A stretch of DNA of 64,000 nt from Actinomycetospora sp. TBRC 11914 (GTDB lineage: Bacteria > Actinomycetota > Actinomycetes > Mycobacteriales > Pseudonocardiaceae). A program made the translations under genes and the position numbers. Positions within the stretch are counted from its first letter, which is position 1. Each line of letters opens with the position of its first letter. Below are positions 30,882 through 39,324 of this stretch, piece after piece. Where the stretch lies: contig NZ_JABBND010000018.1 of assembly GCF_012933465.1 (NCBI RefSeq), positions 81,473 through 145,472 on the forward strand. The letters run 5' to 3'. The notes beneath the pieces are model-generated. The model was given only the letters and a program-made list of their open reading frames with translations, ran no database searches and was not told where the DNA came from.

Positions 30882-32672
30882 ATGGACCACCAGGACCGGA
30901 CGTCCCGGGTGTCCCCTCCGGGACCCCCGGGCGGACCGTCGAGCACCCTCCACGACCGCGAGCCGGCCGAGCCGGACCCGCGGGTCGAGGGCACGCTGCT
31001 CGGCGGGCGCTACCGGGTGCAGGAGTGCATCGGTGCGGGCGCCATGGGCGTGGTCTGGACGGCGTGGGACCGGCGGCTGGCCCGCACGGTCGCGGTCAAG
31101 CAGCTGACCCCGCCGCGCGACGGCGACCCGGTCGAGGTCCGCACGGCCCGCAGCCGGGCGATGCGCGAGGGCCGGATCGCGGCCCGCGTCGTGCACCCGC
31201 GCGCCATCGCGGTGTTCGACGTCGTGATCCACAGCTCGATGCCCTGGCTGGTCATGGAGTACCTGCCGTCGCGGTCGCTCGCCGCCGTCCTGGCTGAGCG
31301 CGGCCCGCTGCCGCCGCCCGAGGTGGCCCGCATCGGCGCGCAGATCGCCGACGCGCTCTCCGCGGTCCACGAGGCGGGGATCGTCCACGGCGACGTCAAG
31401 CCCGGCAACGTGCTGCTCACCGACGACGGCGTCGCCAAGCTCACCGACTTCGGCGTCTCCCGGGCCTCCTGGGACACCTCGGCGACCGGCGGGGGCGTCG
31501 TCGCGGGCACCCCCGGCTATTTCGCGCCCGAGGTCGCCCGCGGCGGGGACCCGACGCCCGCCTCCGACGTGTTCTCCCTGGGCGCCACGCTCTACGCCGC
31601 GGTGGAGAACGAGCTGGTCTGCGGCCGGATGGACAACACCCTCGCCGTGCTCCACGCGATGGCCGAGGGGCGGCTGCGGCCCGCGACCCGGGCGGGGGTG
31701 CTCGGCCGCCCGCTCTCGGCGATGCTGCGCCTCGACCCCTCGCACCGGCCCGACACCGCCCTCGTGCGCGCCGCGCTGGAGGCCCGCGCGGCGCGCGGTG
31801 CCCCGACGGCGGGCGTCGGCGCGGTCCCGCCCGCCGTCGCGAGCCCGGACACCCCGGCCACGAGCACCCCGGCCGCCGACGCGGCGCCCGACGACCCCTC
31901 CACCGCCGACGTCCGCGGCCCGGCGGTGACGTCGGGCCCCCCGACCGCCCCGTGGGTGGGCGTCGCCGGCGGCCCGGCCGACGAGGCGGCCGACCCGCCC
32001 CACGACCCCGAGGACGACCTCGTCCCCGGTGGGCTGCGCGCCGCGGCCCCCACCCCGGGGCCCGGCGCCCGCCGACGGCGCCGCCGCGTGCTGGCCGTGG
32101 CGGCCGCGTCCGCCGTCGTGCTCGCCGCCGGGGTCGGCGCCGCGGTCGCCGCGGTCGACCCACCCCACGCGGACCGCGCCGCCCTCAACGCCGCGGCGCC
32201 CCCACCCGACCTGGTGCCGACCACGGCCGCGCCGCCGCCGACGGCCGTACCGTCCGAGACCGTCCCGCCGGTCGCCGGGGCACCGCTGTCCCCGGGCAGC
32301 TCGACCAGCGCCGCGCCCGACGGCCTCGACGGGGCTCCTGGCGACCCGGTCAGCGAGGACGACGTGCGCCGCACCGTCTCGACCTACTACGGGAGCCTCC
32401 CCGGGGACATCCCCGGCGCGTGGACGCTGCTCTCCGGCGACGCCCAGGACGCGTCCGGCGGCTACGACGGCTACCAGCGGTTCTGGAGCGGGATCACCTC
32501 GGTGAGCGCCGACGACGTGCAGGTCGACGGCAGCTCGGCGCGGGCCGACCTCCGGTTCGTCACCACGAGCGGGCGCACCTCGCACGAGGCCTACACGTTC
32601 GAGGTCGACCGCAACGCCCAGGGCCGACTGGAGATCCGGTCGGCGTCGCGGGGCGGCGCCGACTCGGCCTGA
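30882..32672 (+). CDS. Membrane Ser/Thr protein kinase with NTF2-like extracytoplasmic end
   Basis: Hanks-type kinase of 596 residues. Kinase core: YRVQECIGAGAMGVVW (Gly-rich loop), VAVKQL (ATP Lys), HGDVKPGN (catalytic loop), TDFGVSR (metal Asp) and GYFAPE. The catalytic loop has HGD rather than HRD, a non-RD form. A Pro/Ala/Thr linker leads to one transmembrane helix (VLAVAAASAVVLAAGVGAAV). A C-terminal domain begins RRTVSTYYGSLPGDIPGAW and looks NTF2/SnoaL-like, as in some actinobacterial kinase sensors. The start ATG 30882 has only weak SD support. It lies between pafA and pafB; a role in regulating that locus is possible but unproven. Confidence 0.87.
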   Translation: MDHQDRTSRVSPPGPPGGPSSTLHDREPAEPDPRVEGTLLGGRYRVQECIGAGAMGVVWTAWDRRLARTVAVKQLTPPRDGDPVEVRTARSRAMREGRIAARVVHPRAIAVFDVVIHSSMPWLVMEYLPSRSLAAVLAERGPLPPPEVARIGAQIADALSAVHEAGIVHGDVKPGNVLLTDDGVAKLTDFGVSRASWDTSATGGGVVAGTPGYFAPEVARGGDPTPASDVFSLGATLYAAVENELVCGRMDNTLAVLHAMAEGRLRPATRAGVLGRPLSAMLRLDPSHRPDTALVRAALEARAARGAPTAGVGAVPPAVASPDTPATSTPAADAAPDDPSTADVRGPAVTSGPPTAPWVGVAGGPADEAADPPHDPEDDLVPGGLRAAAPTPGPGARRRRRRVLAVAAASAVVLAAGVGAAVAAVDPPHADRAALNAAAPPPDLVPTTAAPPPTAVPSETVPPVAGAPLSPGSSTSAAPDGLDGAPGDPVSEDDVRRTVSTYYGSLPGDIPGAWTLLSGDAQDASGGYDGYQRFWSGITSVSADDVQVDGSSARADLRFVTTSGRTSHEAYTFEVDRNAQGRLEIRSASRGGADSA

Positions 32673-32686
32673 CGCGCCGGAGATCC

Positions 32687-32728
32687 GGGATGTCGAACAC
32701 CCGGTCGATCGCGCGGCCCCGACATCCC
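32687..32728. terminator. Inverted repeat between kinase gene and pafB
   Basis: GGGATGTCG at 32687-32695 is repeated in inverse at 32720-32728: 9 bp with a 24-nt loop. It lies in the 91-bp gap, upstream of the pafB -10 element, and fits a terminator for the kinase gene. Confidence 0.5.
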
Positions 32729-32750
32729 CCGTCGCTCCGCTCGCCCCCAG

Positions 32751-32756
32751 TACCCT
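32751..32756 (+). promoter_or_regulatory. Leaderless -10 element (TACCCT) for pafB
   Basis: TACCCT is followed by 7 nt and GTG 32764, with no RBS between. Confidence 0.6.
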
Positions 32757-32763
32757 CGCGTCT

Positions 32764-33756
32764 GTGCCGCCCCCGACCGCGCGCGCCGAGCGCCTGGTGA
32801 ACCTCGTGCTGGCGCTGCTCTCGACGCGACAGTTCCTCACCGCCGAGCGCATCCGCACCACGGTCGCCGGCTACGAGGAGGCCCGCACCGACGACGCCTT
32901 CTACCGCATGTTCGAGCGGGACAAGGCCGAGCTGCGCGAGCTCGGCGTCCCGCTGGAGACCGGGAAGCAGTCGGTGTTCGACGTCGTCGACGGCTACCGG
33001 ATCGCCCGGGGCGACTACGAGCTGGCCGCCGTCGACCTCGCGCCCGACGAGGCCACCGCGGTGGCCCTCGCCGCCCGCCTCTGGGACTCCCCGCAGCTCG
33101 CGGGTGCGGCGCGCACCGCGGTGACGAAGCTGCGGGCCGCCGGGGTGGAGGTGGACCCGGCGGCGGCGTCGGAGGTCCAGCCCCGGGTGCGCACCACCGA
33201 GCCGGCGTTCGCCCCGCTGCTCGCGGCCGCGCGGGCCGGGCGGGTGGTGCGGTTCTCCCACCGCTCGCACCCGGCCGCCGAGGCCCGCACCCGCACCGTC
33301 GAGCCCTGGGGGGTCGTGTCCTACCGCGGCCGCTGGTACCTGGTGGGCCACGACCGCGACCGCGACGATGTCCGCTGCTTCCGGCTCTCGCGCATCGCCG
33401 ACGACGTCACCGCCGTCGGCCCGCGCGGCGCGGTGACCCGCCCGGCCGACGTCGACCTGCTCGAGCTCGTGGCCCGCTCGGCGGGGCCGCCGCCCGCCAC
33501 CGGCACCGCTCGCGTGCGCCTCGAGCCCGGCCGCGCCGCCGGGCTGCGCCGGGCCGGGCGACCCGACCCGCAGGGCGAGGAGGACGTCGTCGAGCTCGAC
33601 CTCTCCCGCGTCGACCAGGCCGCCCGCTGGATCGCCGGCCACGGCCCGGACGCGGTGGTGCTCTCCCCGCCGGAGCTGCGCGACGCCGTCGTCGCGATCC
33701 TGCGCGCCGCCCGCGACACCGACACCGCCGGCGCGTCGGCGGGGGTGGCGCGGTGA
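32764..33756 (+). CDS. pafB: WYL-domain transcription factor PafB
   Basis: Half of the PafBC transcription activator, which in mycobacteria drives the LexA-independent DNA damage response. The 330 residues hold an N-terminal winged helix-turn-helix (LLSTRQFLTAERIRTTVAGYEE to FERDKAELRELGVPLE), a central WYL domain (VRFSHRSHPAAEARTRTVEPWGVVSYRGRWYLVGHDRDRDDVRCFRLSRI), and a C-terminal WCX-type extension. Despite the name it is not needed for pupylation. The stop overlaps the start of pafC, implying equal synthesis of the pair. Confidence 0.92.
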   Translation: MPPPTARAERLVNLVLALLSTRQFLTAERIRTTVAGYEEARTDDAFYRMFERDKAELRELGVPLETGKQSVFDVVDGYRIARGDYELAAVDLAPDEATAVALAARLWDSPQLAGAARTAVTKLRAAGVEVDPAAASEVQPRVRTTEPAFAPLLAAARAGRVVRFSHRSHPAAEARTRTVEPWGVVSYRGRWYLVGHDRDRDDVRCFRLSRIADDVTAVGPRGAVTRPADVDLLELVARSAGPPPATGTARVRLEPGRAAGLRRAGRPDPQGEEDVVELDLSRVDQAARWIAGHGPDAVVLSPPELRDAVVAILRAARDTDTAGASAGVAR

Positions 33757-34736
33757 CCACCGAGGGCGTCACCGACCGGCTGCCGCGCCTGCTGACCCTG
33801 GTGCCCTGGCTCCTGGCGCGCCCGGGGGTGCCGGTGGCCGAGGCGGCCGCGGAGTTCGGGATCACCGAGACCCAGCTGCGCCGCGACCTCGAGCTGCTGT
33901 GGATGTGCGGGCTGCCCGGCTACGGCCCCGGCGACCTGGTGGACCTCTCGTTCGAGGGCGACACCGTCACCGTCGTCTACGACGCCGGGCTCTCGCGGCC
34001 GCTGCGCCTGTCCGGGCCCGAGGCGGCCACCCTCGCCGTCGCGCTGCGCGCGCTCGCCGACGCGCCCGGCGTCGCCGACACCGACGCCGTCCAGCGCGCG
34101 CTCGCGAAGATCGAGCAGGCCTCCGGGCAGCCCGCGGACGCGCCGGTGGACGACGCGGTCGCCGTCGGCCTCGGGCGCGCCCCCGGCAACGCCGCCGCCG
34201 AGGCCACGGTGCGTGACGGCGTGGCCCGGCACCGGGCGCTGCGCCTGACCTACTACTCGGCCTCCCGCGACGCCGTCGGGCGGCGCGTGGTCGACCCGAT
34301 GCGGCTGCTGCTGGTGGACGGCAGCACCTACCTGGAGGCCTGGTGCCGCCGGGCCGAGGGCGTGCGGATGTTCCGGCTCGACCGGGTCGACGACGCCGAG
34401 GTCCTCGACGAGCCGTCGTCGCCCCCGGAGTCCGCGACCCCCCGCGAGGTGCCGACCGACGCGGCGGGGCTCCTGACGCCCGACGACGGCCAGCAGCTCG
34501 CGGCGCTGCGCCTCGCGCCGGCCGCCCGGTGGGTCGCGGAGTACTACCCGATGGAGGACGTCGTCGCCGACGACGACGGCGGGGCACGGGTGCGGATGCG
34601 CTACGGCGACCGGGCGTGGATGGTGCGGCTGCTGCTGGGGCTCGGCGAGGCCGTCGAGGTGCTCTGGCCCGCGGAGCTCGCCGCCGCCCGCGCCGACCGG
34701 GCGGCCCGGGCGCTCGCGGCCTACGACGCCGGCTGA
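33753..34736 (+). CDS. pafC: WYL-domain transcription factor PafC
   Basis: Second half of the PafBC DNA-damage activator; 327 residues with the same order of domains as PafB. The helix-turn-helix is near the start (VPVAEAAAEFGITETQLRRDLELLWMCGLP), the WYL domain is central (LRLTYYSASRDAVGRRVVDPMRLLLVDGSTYLEAWCRRAEGVRMFRLDRV), and a C-terminal WCX-like domain (DRAWMVRLLLGLGEAVEVL) follows. GTG 33753 is inside the stop region of pafB (GTGA). Recognition helices differ between the two proteins, consistent with a heterodimer reading an asymmetric site. Confidence 0.92.
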   Translation: MTTEGVTDRLPRLLTLVPWLLARPGVPVAEAAAEFGITETQLRRDLELLWMCGLPGYGPGDLVDLSFEGDTVTVVYDAGLSRPLRLSGPEAATLAVALRALADAPGVADTDAVQRALAKIEQASGQPADAPVDDAVAVGLGRAPGNAAAEATVRDGVARHRALRLTYYSASRDAVGRRVVDPMRLLLVDGSTYLEAWCRRAEGVRMFRLDRVDDAEVLDEPSSPPESATPREVPTDAAGLLTPDDGQQLAALRLAPAARWVAEYYPMEDVVADDDGGARVRMRYGDRAWMVRLLLGLGEAVEVLWPAELAAARADRAARALAAYDAG

Positions 34737-34746
34737 CCCCGACCGT

Positions 34747-34752
34747 TACGCT
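34747..34752 (+). promoter_or_regulatory. Leaderless -10 element (TACGCT) upstream of the small membrane protein-tatA pair
   Basis: TACGCT is followed by 7 nt and GTG 34760; it would give tatA its own promoter separate from pafBC. Confidence 0.55.
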
Positions 34753-34759
34753 CCGGCCC

Positions 34760-35062
34760 GTGTCGTTCGGCCCCCTCGTCTGGAGCATCGTCGCCGTCCT
34801 GGTGGCCCTCGTGGTGCTCGCCCTGCTCGTGCTCACCGCGGTGCGCGCCGCCGGGCGGACCAACGCCGTCCTCGCCGCGTTCTCGGCGCTGGTCGCCGAC
34901 CGCACCGGGATGCTGCGCGCCCGGGTGGCGGCGTTGCGGGTCCGGGTGGCCCTGATGCGCGGAACGGGGTCTTCGTCCGGTTCGCCCCGGGTAGGGTCGG
35001 GGGAGCCGGTCCCGGGGGGAGCTCTCGGTCCGGGCGAGCGGAGCGACGGGAGAAGTGCGTGA
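34760..35062 (+). CDS. Small single-pass membrane protein (unknown)
   Basis: Protein of 100 residues without a recognised family. One strong N-terminal transmembrane helix (about 5-27, rich in Val, Leu, Ala) is followed by an Arg-rich amphipathic stretch (LRARVAALRVRVALMRG) and a Gly/Ser-rich tail. It is accepted as a gene because it has a promoter-like element at leaderless spacing, a continuous high-GC codon pattern, and a 4-nt overlap (GTGA) with tatA. The TM-plus-amphipathic-helix layout is loosely TatA-like, but no TatA motif is present. Confidence 0.6.
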   Translation: MSFGPLVWSIVAVLVALVVLALLVLTAVRAAGRTNAVLAAFSALVADRTGMLRARVAALRVRVALMRGTGSSSGSPRVGSGEPVPGGALGPGERSDGRSA

Positions 35063-35262
35063 GCGAATGGATCATCGTCGCGGTCGTGGGCGTCGTGCTG
35101 CTGTTCAGCGCGAAGAAGCTGCCGGACATGGCGCGCGGCCTCGGGCAGTCGATGCGAATCTTCAAGGCCGAGACGCGGGGGCTCAGGCAGGACGACGACC
35201 GGACCCGCGAGGGGCACGAGGCCGCCCAGGCCGCTCCGGAGCCCTCCCGCCGCCCCGAGTGA
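35059..35262 (+). CDS. tatA: Twin-arginine translocase subunit TatA
   Basis: Pore-forming component of the Tat export system, which moves folded proteins across the membrane. The 67 residues show the TatA pattern: a short N-terminal transmembrane helix (WIIVAVVGVVLLFSAKKLPDM) with the LFSAKKLP hinge, an amphipathic helix (ARGLGQSMRIFKAETRG), and a charged tail. GTG 35059 overlaps the stop of the preceding small membrane protein gene. In mycobacteria tatC sits between tatA and helY; here helY follows directly and no tatC is seen in the window. Confidence 0.93.
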   Translation: MSEWIIVAVVGVVLLFSAKKLPDMARGLGQSMRIFKAETRGLRQDDDRTREGHEAAQAAPEPSRRPE

Positions 35263-35324
35263 CGACCGTCCTCCTCCCGCGCAGGCGGGACACCCTCCCG
35301 GTGTGACACGGTGGGGAGGTGGCC

Positions 35325-38213
35325 ATGCGCTCTCCCGCCGAGGCCTATGCGCAGGCGCGCACCCGCGCCGCGCACCCCGAGCTCGGCACCTTCACCTCCA
35401 CCCTGAGCTTCGAGCTCGACGACTTCCAGCGCCGTGCCTGCCTCGCGCTGGAGGAGGGGCACGGCGTGCTGGTGTGCGCGCCGACCGGGGCGGGCAAGAC
35501 GGTCGTCGGCGAGTTCGCCGTGCACCTGGCCCTCGCCCGCGGCCAGAAGTGCTTCTACACCACGCCGATCAAGGCGCTGTCCAACCAGAAGTACGCCGAC
35601 CTCGTCGCCCGCCACGGCGCCGACGCCGTCGGCCTGCTCACCGGGGACACCGCGGTCAACGGCTCGGCACCCGTCGTCGTCATGACGACCGAGGTGCTGC
35701 GCAACATGCTCTACGCCGAGGCCCCGGCGCTCGACGGGCTGGCCCACGTCGTCATGGACGAGGTGCACTACCTGGCCGACCGCTTCCGCGGGGCGGTGTG
35801 GGAGGAGGTCATCCTCCACCTGCCCGACCACGTGCAGCTCGCGTCGCTCTCGGCGACGGTCAGCAACGCCGAGGAGTTCGGGGACTGGCTGGTCGAGGTC
35901 CGGGGCGACACCACGGTCGTCGTCGACGAGACCCGGCCGGTGCCGCTGTGGCAGCACATGGTGGTCGGGCCGCGGATGTTCGACCTGTTCGCCGAGGAGA
36001 AGCGCGGGGCTCATGCCCACGAGGTGACGGTCGACCCGACGCTGGCGAAGGCCGTCGCCGAGGTCGACCGCGACGGGGGTGGGCACCGGCGGGGCCGGTC
36101 CGGCCCGCCGCCCCGGCGCGGGCGGGACGGCGGGCGACGCCGCGACGACCGCGGCTCCGGGCCGGGGCGCGGCAACGGTCGCTCCGCGCCGTACCGACCA
36201 CCCTCGCGGGTCGACGTGATCGAGCGGCTCGACGCGGCCGGCCTGCTGCCCGCCATCACGTTCATCTTCAGCCGCGCCGGCTGCGACGCCGCGGTGACCC
36301 AGTGCGTGCGCTCGGGGCTGCGGCTCACCGACGCCGCCGAGGTCGAGGAGATCCGGGCGATCGTCGACCGCCGCACGTCGGCGCTGCCCGACGCCGACCT
36401 CGACGTCCTGGGCTACTGGGAGTGGCGCGAGGGCCTCGAGCGCGGCGTCGCGGCGCACCACGCGGGGATGCTCCCGGCGTTCAAGGAGACCGTCGAGGAG
36501 CTCTTCGTCCGGGGCCTGGTGCGCGCGGTGTTCGCCACCGAGACGCTGGCGCTGGGGATCAACATGCCGGCGCGCACCGTCGTGCTGGAGAAGCTGGTCA
36601 AGTACAACGGCGAGTCCCACGTCGAGCTGACCCCGGGGGAGTACACCCAGCTCACCGGGCGCGCGGGGCGGCGGGGGATCGACGTCGAGGGGCACGCGGT
36701 GGTGCTCTGGGCGCCGGGGATGGACCCGGCGCAGGTCGCGGGCCTCGCCTCGACCCGCACGTACCCGCTGCGCTCGTCGTTCCGGCCCGGCTACAACATG
36801 GCGGTCAACCTGGTCGACCGGCTCGGGGTCGCCGAGGCCCGCGAGCTGCTCGAGCAGTCGTTCGCCCAGTTCCAGGCCGACCGGTCGGTGGTGCACCTGG
36901 CCAAGCGGGTGGAGCGCAACCGCGAGGCGCTCGAAGGCTACGCGGAGGCCATGGCGGGCGAGGAGGGCACCGAGGAGGCGCTCGCCGGGTTCGCCGAGTA
37001 CATGGACCTGCGGCGGCGGCTCTCCGAGCGCGAGAAGCAGCTCGCCCGGCAGGGCCGGTCGGACGCCAAGGCCGAGGCGTCGGCGTCGTTGGAGGCGCTG
37101 CGCACCGGTGACGTGATCGCCGTGCCGGCCGGCAAGCGCGCCGGGCTCGCCGTCGTGCTCGACCCGGGGGTGGACCGCTCCGGGCGCGGGATGGACCCCC
37201 GCCCGCTGGTGCTCACCGAGGACCGCTGGGCCGGGCGGCTGTCCACCAGCGACTTCCCCGACCCGGTGCGCGCGCTGGGGACGATGAAGCTCCCCAAGCG
37301 GGTCGACCACCGCGTCCCCCGCGTGCGACGCGACCTCGCGAACGCGCTGCGCGACACCGGGATCGAGGCACCGACGCGGCAGGGGACGCGGCGCCGGCGG
37401 GGCGCCGAGAACGAGGACCCGGAGCTCGCGTCGCTGCGCCGCGCGCTGCGCGCCCATCCGATGCACGGCCGCGCCGACCGCGACGACCGCGCCCGCTGGG
37501 CCGAGCGCCACGCCAAGCTCACCCGCGAGACCGAGCAGCTCGAGCAGCGGGTCCGCTCCACGACGCACTCGCTGGCGCGGACCTTCGACCGCATCCGCGG
37601 GCTGCTCACCGAGCGGGAGTACCTGGTGGACCGGGCCGAGCACGGCTCCTCCGGCGACCCCGGTGGCTCCGGCGACGACGGCGGCGACGGCGGTGCGCTC
37701 ACGCCCGACGGGCACCGGCTGTCGCGGCTGTGGGGCGAGTCGGACCTGCTCGTCGCCGAGTGCCTGCGCCACCGGGTGTGGGACGGCCTGGGCCCGGCCG
37801 ATCTGGCCGCGGTGGCGTCCTCGCTGGTGTATGACTCGCGCCGCGACGACGGCGGCATCCCGCGGGTCCCCGACACCGCCCAGGCCGCCGTCGACGCCAC
37901 CGTGGCGCTCTGGCAGGACCTCGTGGCCGACGAGCGCCGGCACCACCTCGAGCGCACCCGCGAGCCGGACCTGGGGTTCGCCTGGCCCGTGCACCGGTGG
38001 GCCCGCGGCGAGGCGCTCTCCCAGGTGCTGTCGACCGCCCGCGCGCACGGCAACGAGCTCTCCGCCGGCGACTTCGTCCGCTGGTGCCGCCAGGTGCTCG
38101 ACCTGCTCGACCAGATCCGCGCGGTGTGCGGCGGCGAGGACGCGGTGGGCCGGGCCGCGGCCGACGCCGGGCGGGCGATCCGGCGCGGGGTCGTGGCGGT
38201 GGGGGAGAGCTGA
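35325..38213 (+). CDS. helY: Ski2-like DEAD/DEAH-box RNA helicase HelY
   Basis: ATP-dependent helicase of 962 residues, Ski2/Mtr4-like, probably acting on RNA. Motifs in order: FELDDFQRRAC (Q-like), CAPTGAGKT (Walker A), TTPIKALSNQK, MTTEVLRNML, DEVH box in VMDEVHYLADR, LSATVSN, and in the second core domain FIFSRAGCD, ATETLALGINMP and QLTGRAGRRGID. A Gly/Arg-rich insert of about 45 residues (GGGHRRGRSGPPPRRGR region) interrupts the space between the two RecA folds. The C-terminal helical part contains a DSHCT-like domain. ATG 35325 is chosen because GGGGAGG ends 5 nt before it; GTG 35319 directly abuts that RBS. Confidence 0.92.
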   Translation: MRSPAEAYAQARTRAAHPELGTFTSTLSFELDDFQRRACLALEEGHGVLVCAPTGAGKTVVGEFAVHLALARGQKCFYTTPIKALSNQKYADLVARHGADAVGLLTGDTAVNGSAPVVVMTTEVLRNMLYAEAPALDGLAHVVMDEVHYLADRFRGAVWEEVILHLPDHVQLASLSATVSNAEEFGDWLVEVRGDTTVVVDETRPVPLWQHMVVGPRMFDLFAEEKRGAHAHEVTVDPTLAKAVAEVDRDGGGHRRGRSGPPPRRGRDGGRRRDDRGSGPGRGNGRSAPYRPPSRVDVIERLDAAGLLPAITFIFSRAGCDAAVTQCVRSGLRLTDAAEVEEIRAIVDRRTSALPDADLDVLGYWEWREGLERGVAAHHAGMLPAFKETVEELFVRGLVRAVFATETLALGINMPARTVVLEKLVKYNGESHVELTPGEYTQLTGRAGRRGIDVEGHAVVLWAPGMDPAQVAGLASTRTYPLRSSFRPGYNMAVNLVDRLGVAEARELLEQSFAQFQADRSVVHLAKRVERNREALEGYAEAMAGEEGTEEALAGFAEYMDLRRRLSEREKQLARQGRSDAKAEASASLEALRTGDVIAVPAGKRAGLAVVLDPGVDRSGRGMDPRPLVLTEDRWAGRLSTSDFPDPVRALGTMKLPKRVDHRVPRVRRDLANALRDTGIEAPTRQGTRRRRGAENEDPELASLRRALRAHPMHGRADRDDRARWAERHAKLTRETEQLEQRVRSTTHSLARTFDRIRGLLTEREYLVDRAEHGSSGDPGGSGDDGGDGGALTPDGHRLSRLWGESDLLVAECLRHRVWDGLGPADLAAVASSLVYDSRRDDGGIPRVPDTAQAAVDATVALWQDLVADERRHHLERTREPDLGFAWPVHRWARGEALSQVLSTARAHGNELSAGDFVRWCRQVLDLLDQIRAVCGGEDAVGRAAADAGRAIRRGVVAVGES

Positions 38214-38254
38214 GGTAACCGGGCCGCTGGCTGAGGTCCGGTCCGGGTCGCGAG

Positions 38255-38310
38255 CGAGGGGCACTGGAGGCAGCCCGAGATACGGATGTCGCTGCGTCAC
38301 GTGCCCCTCG
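38255..38310. terminator. Long two-part hairpin downstream of helY
   Basis: CGAGGGGCAC (38255-38264) pairs perfectly with 38301-38310, and inside it GCAGC (38270-38274) pairs with GCTGC (38291-38295). It may terminate helY transcription. The other bases of the 239-bp gap (38214-38452) show no gene. Confidence 0.55.
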
Positions 38311-38452
38311 GCGGGGGCACGCCAGGACTTCGCCGCTCCGAGTCGGTGATCACGAGCACTGGGCGCAACCCGATCGGCTCGAACGAAGCCTGGTGTGCCA
38401 CTCGCCGAGCGGCCGTCGGCCGGTTCCGGCGCTCCCGTGAGAGCCTGGCGCG

Positions 38453-39313
38453 GTGACGAGCCCGAGCACCCCGGAGGAGCCGGGCCACGACCGGGCGCCG
38501 GGCGCAGACGCCGGGGACCCGTCCGTCTCGACGACCGCCGAGCCCGCCGGGCACGCTGAGCCCGCCCGGTCCGCCGACCAGGCCGAGCCGGCCCGGTCCG
38601 CCGAGCCCATCGAGCCTGCCGAGCAAGCCCAGTTCTCGGAGCCGGGTGCGGTCGCCGGAGCGCCCGAGGCGCCCGACGACGCCCCGGCCCACGGCCCGGC
38701 CGAGCCCGGGCGCGAGCCGGCGGAGGCCCGCCCCGCCACCGGCATCCGCTGGGGCGACCGCGGCCACGAGACGCCCGCAGCGGACGACGACGCGACCCCG
38801 CCGTCGGGCTTCCACGTCCCACCGGCGCCGGGCGAGGTCGTCCCCGACCGCACCACCGGCGCCGCACCCAGCCCGCCGCCCGGCGCGGCCTGGCCCCACC
38901 CGGGCTACCAGCAGGGCGCGCCGCCGACGTGGCCGCCGACCGCGCCCGCGTGGGCCCCCGCACCCCCGCCCCGCGACCCGGCCCGCCGTCGCCGCATCCG
39001 CCGGCTCGTCCTGCTGGGCCTGCTCGCGCTCCTTGTCGTGGCCGCCGTCGTGGTCCTGCTGCTCGCGTTCCTCGTCGGTCCCCGGTTCGCCCGCTACGAC
39101 GTGCTCGACCACGCGGCCGTCGAGCGCGGGGTCACCGACGTCGTCACCCGCGACTGGCACCGGCAGATCACGGGCGTGTCCTGCCCCGACGGCGAGCGGG
39201 TCCGGCCCGGCACCTCGTTCACCTGCGCCGCGACGGTCGACGGCAAGCCGCAGCAGGTGCCGGTCGACGTCGTGGACGAGAACGGCACCTACGAGGTCGG
39301 CCAGCCGCGCTAG
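38453..39313 (+). CDS. DUF4333 membrane protein with Pro/Ala/Glu-rich N-terminus
   Basis: Protein of 286 residues, function unknown. Residues 1-178 are low complexity, very rich in Ala, Glu and Pro, with repeated AEPARSAD/E-like blocks, and are cytoplasmic. One transmembrane helix follows (LVLLGLLALLVVAAVVVLLLAF region). The extracytoplasmic end is a DUF4333 domain with the paired cysteines in GVSCPDGERVRPGTSFTCAATVDG and the YEVGQP ending. In M. tuberculosis a comparable protein lies beside helY and the 5'-3' exonuclease gene (from memory). Its TAG stop contributes to the -10 element of the next gene. Confidence 0.8.
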   Translation: MTSPSTPEEPGHDRAPGADAGDPSVSTTAEPAGHAEPARSADQAEPARSAEPIEPAEQAQFSEPGAVAGAPEAPDDAPAHGPAEPGREPAEARPATGIRWGDRGHETPAADDDATPPSGFHVPPAPGEVVPDRTTGAAPSPPPGAAWPHPGYQQGAPPTWPPTAPAWAPAPPPRDPARRRRIRRLVLLGLLALLVVAAVVVLLLAFLVGPRFARYDVLDHAAVERGVTDVVTRDWHRQITGVSCPDGERVRPGTSFTCAATVDGKPQQVPVDVVDENGTYEVGQPR

Positions 39314-39316
39314 CGT
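39311..39316 (+). promoter_or_regulatory. Leaderless -10 element (TAGCGT) for the MmcQ/YjbR gene, overlapping a stop codon
   Basis: TAGCGT is followed by 8 nt and ATG 39325. Its first three bases are the stop codon of the DUF4333 gene. Confidence 0.55.
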
Positions 39317-39324
39317 TCCCGGGC

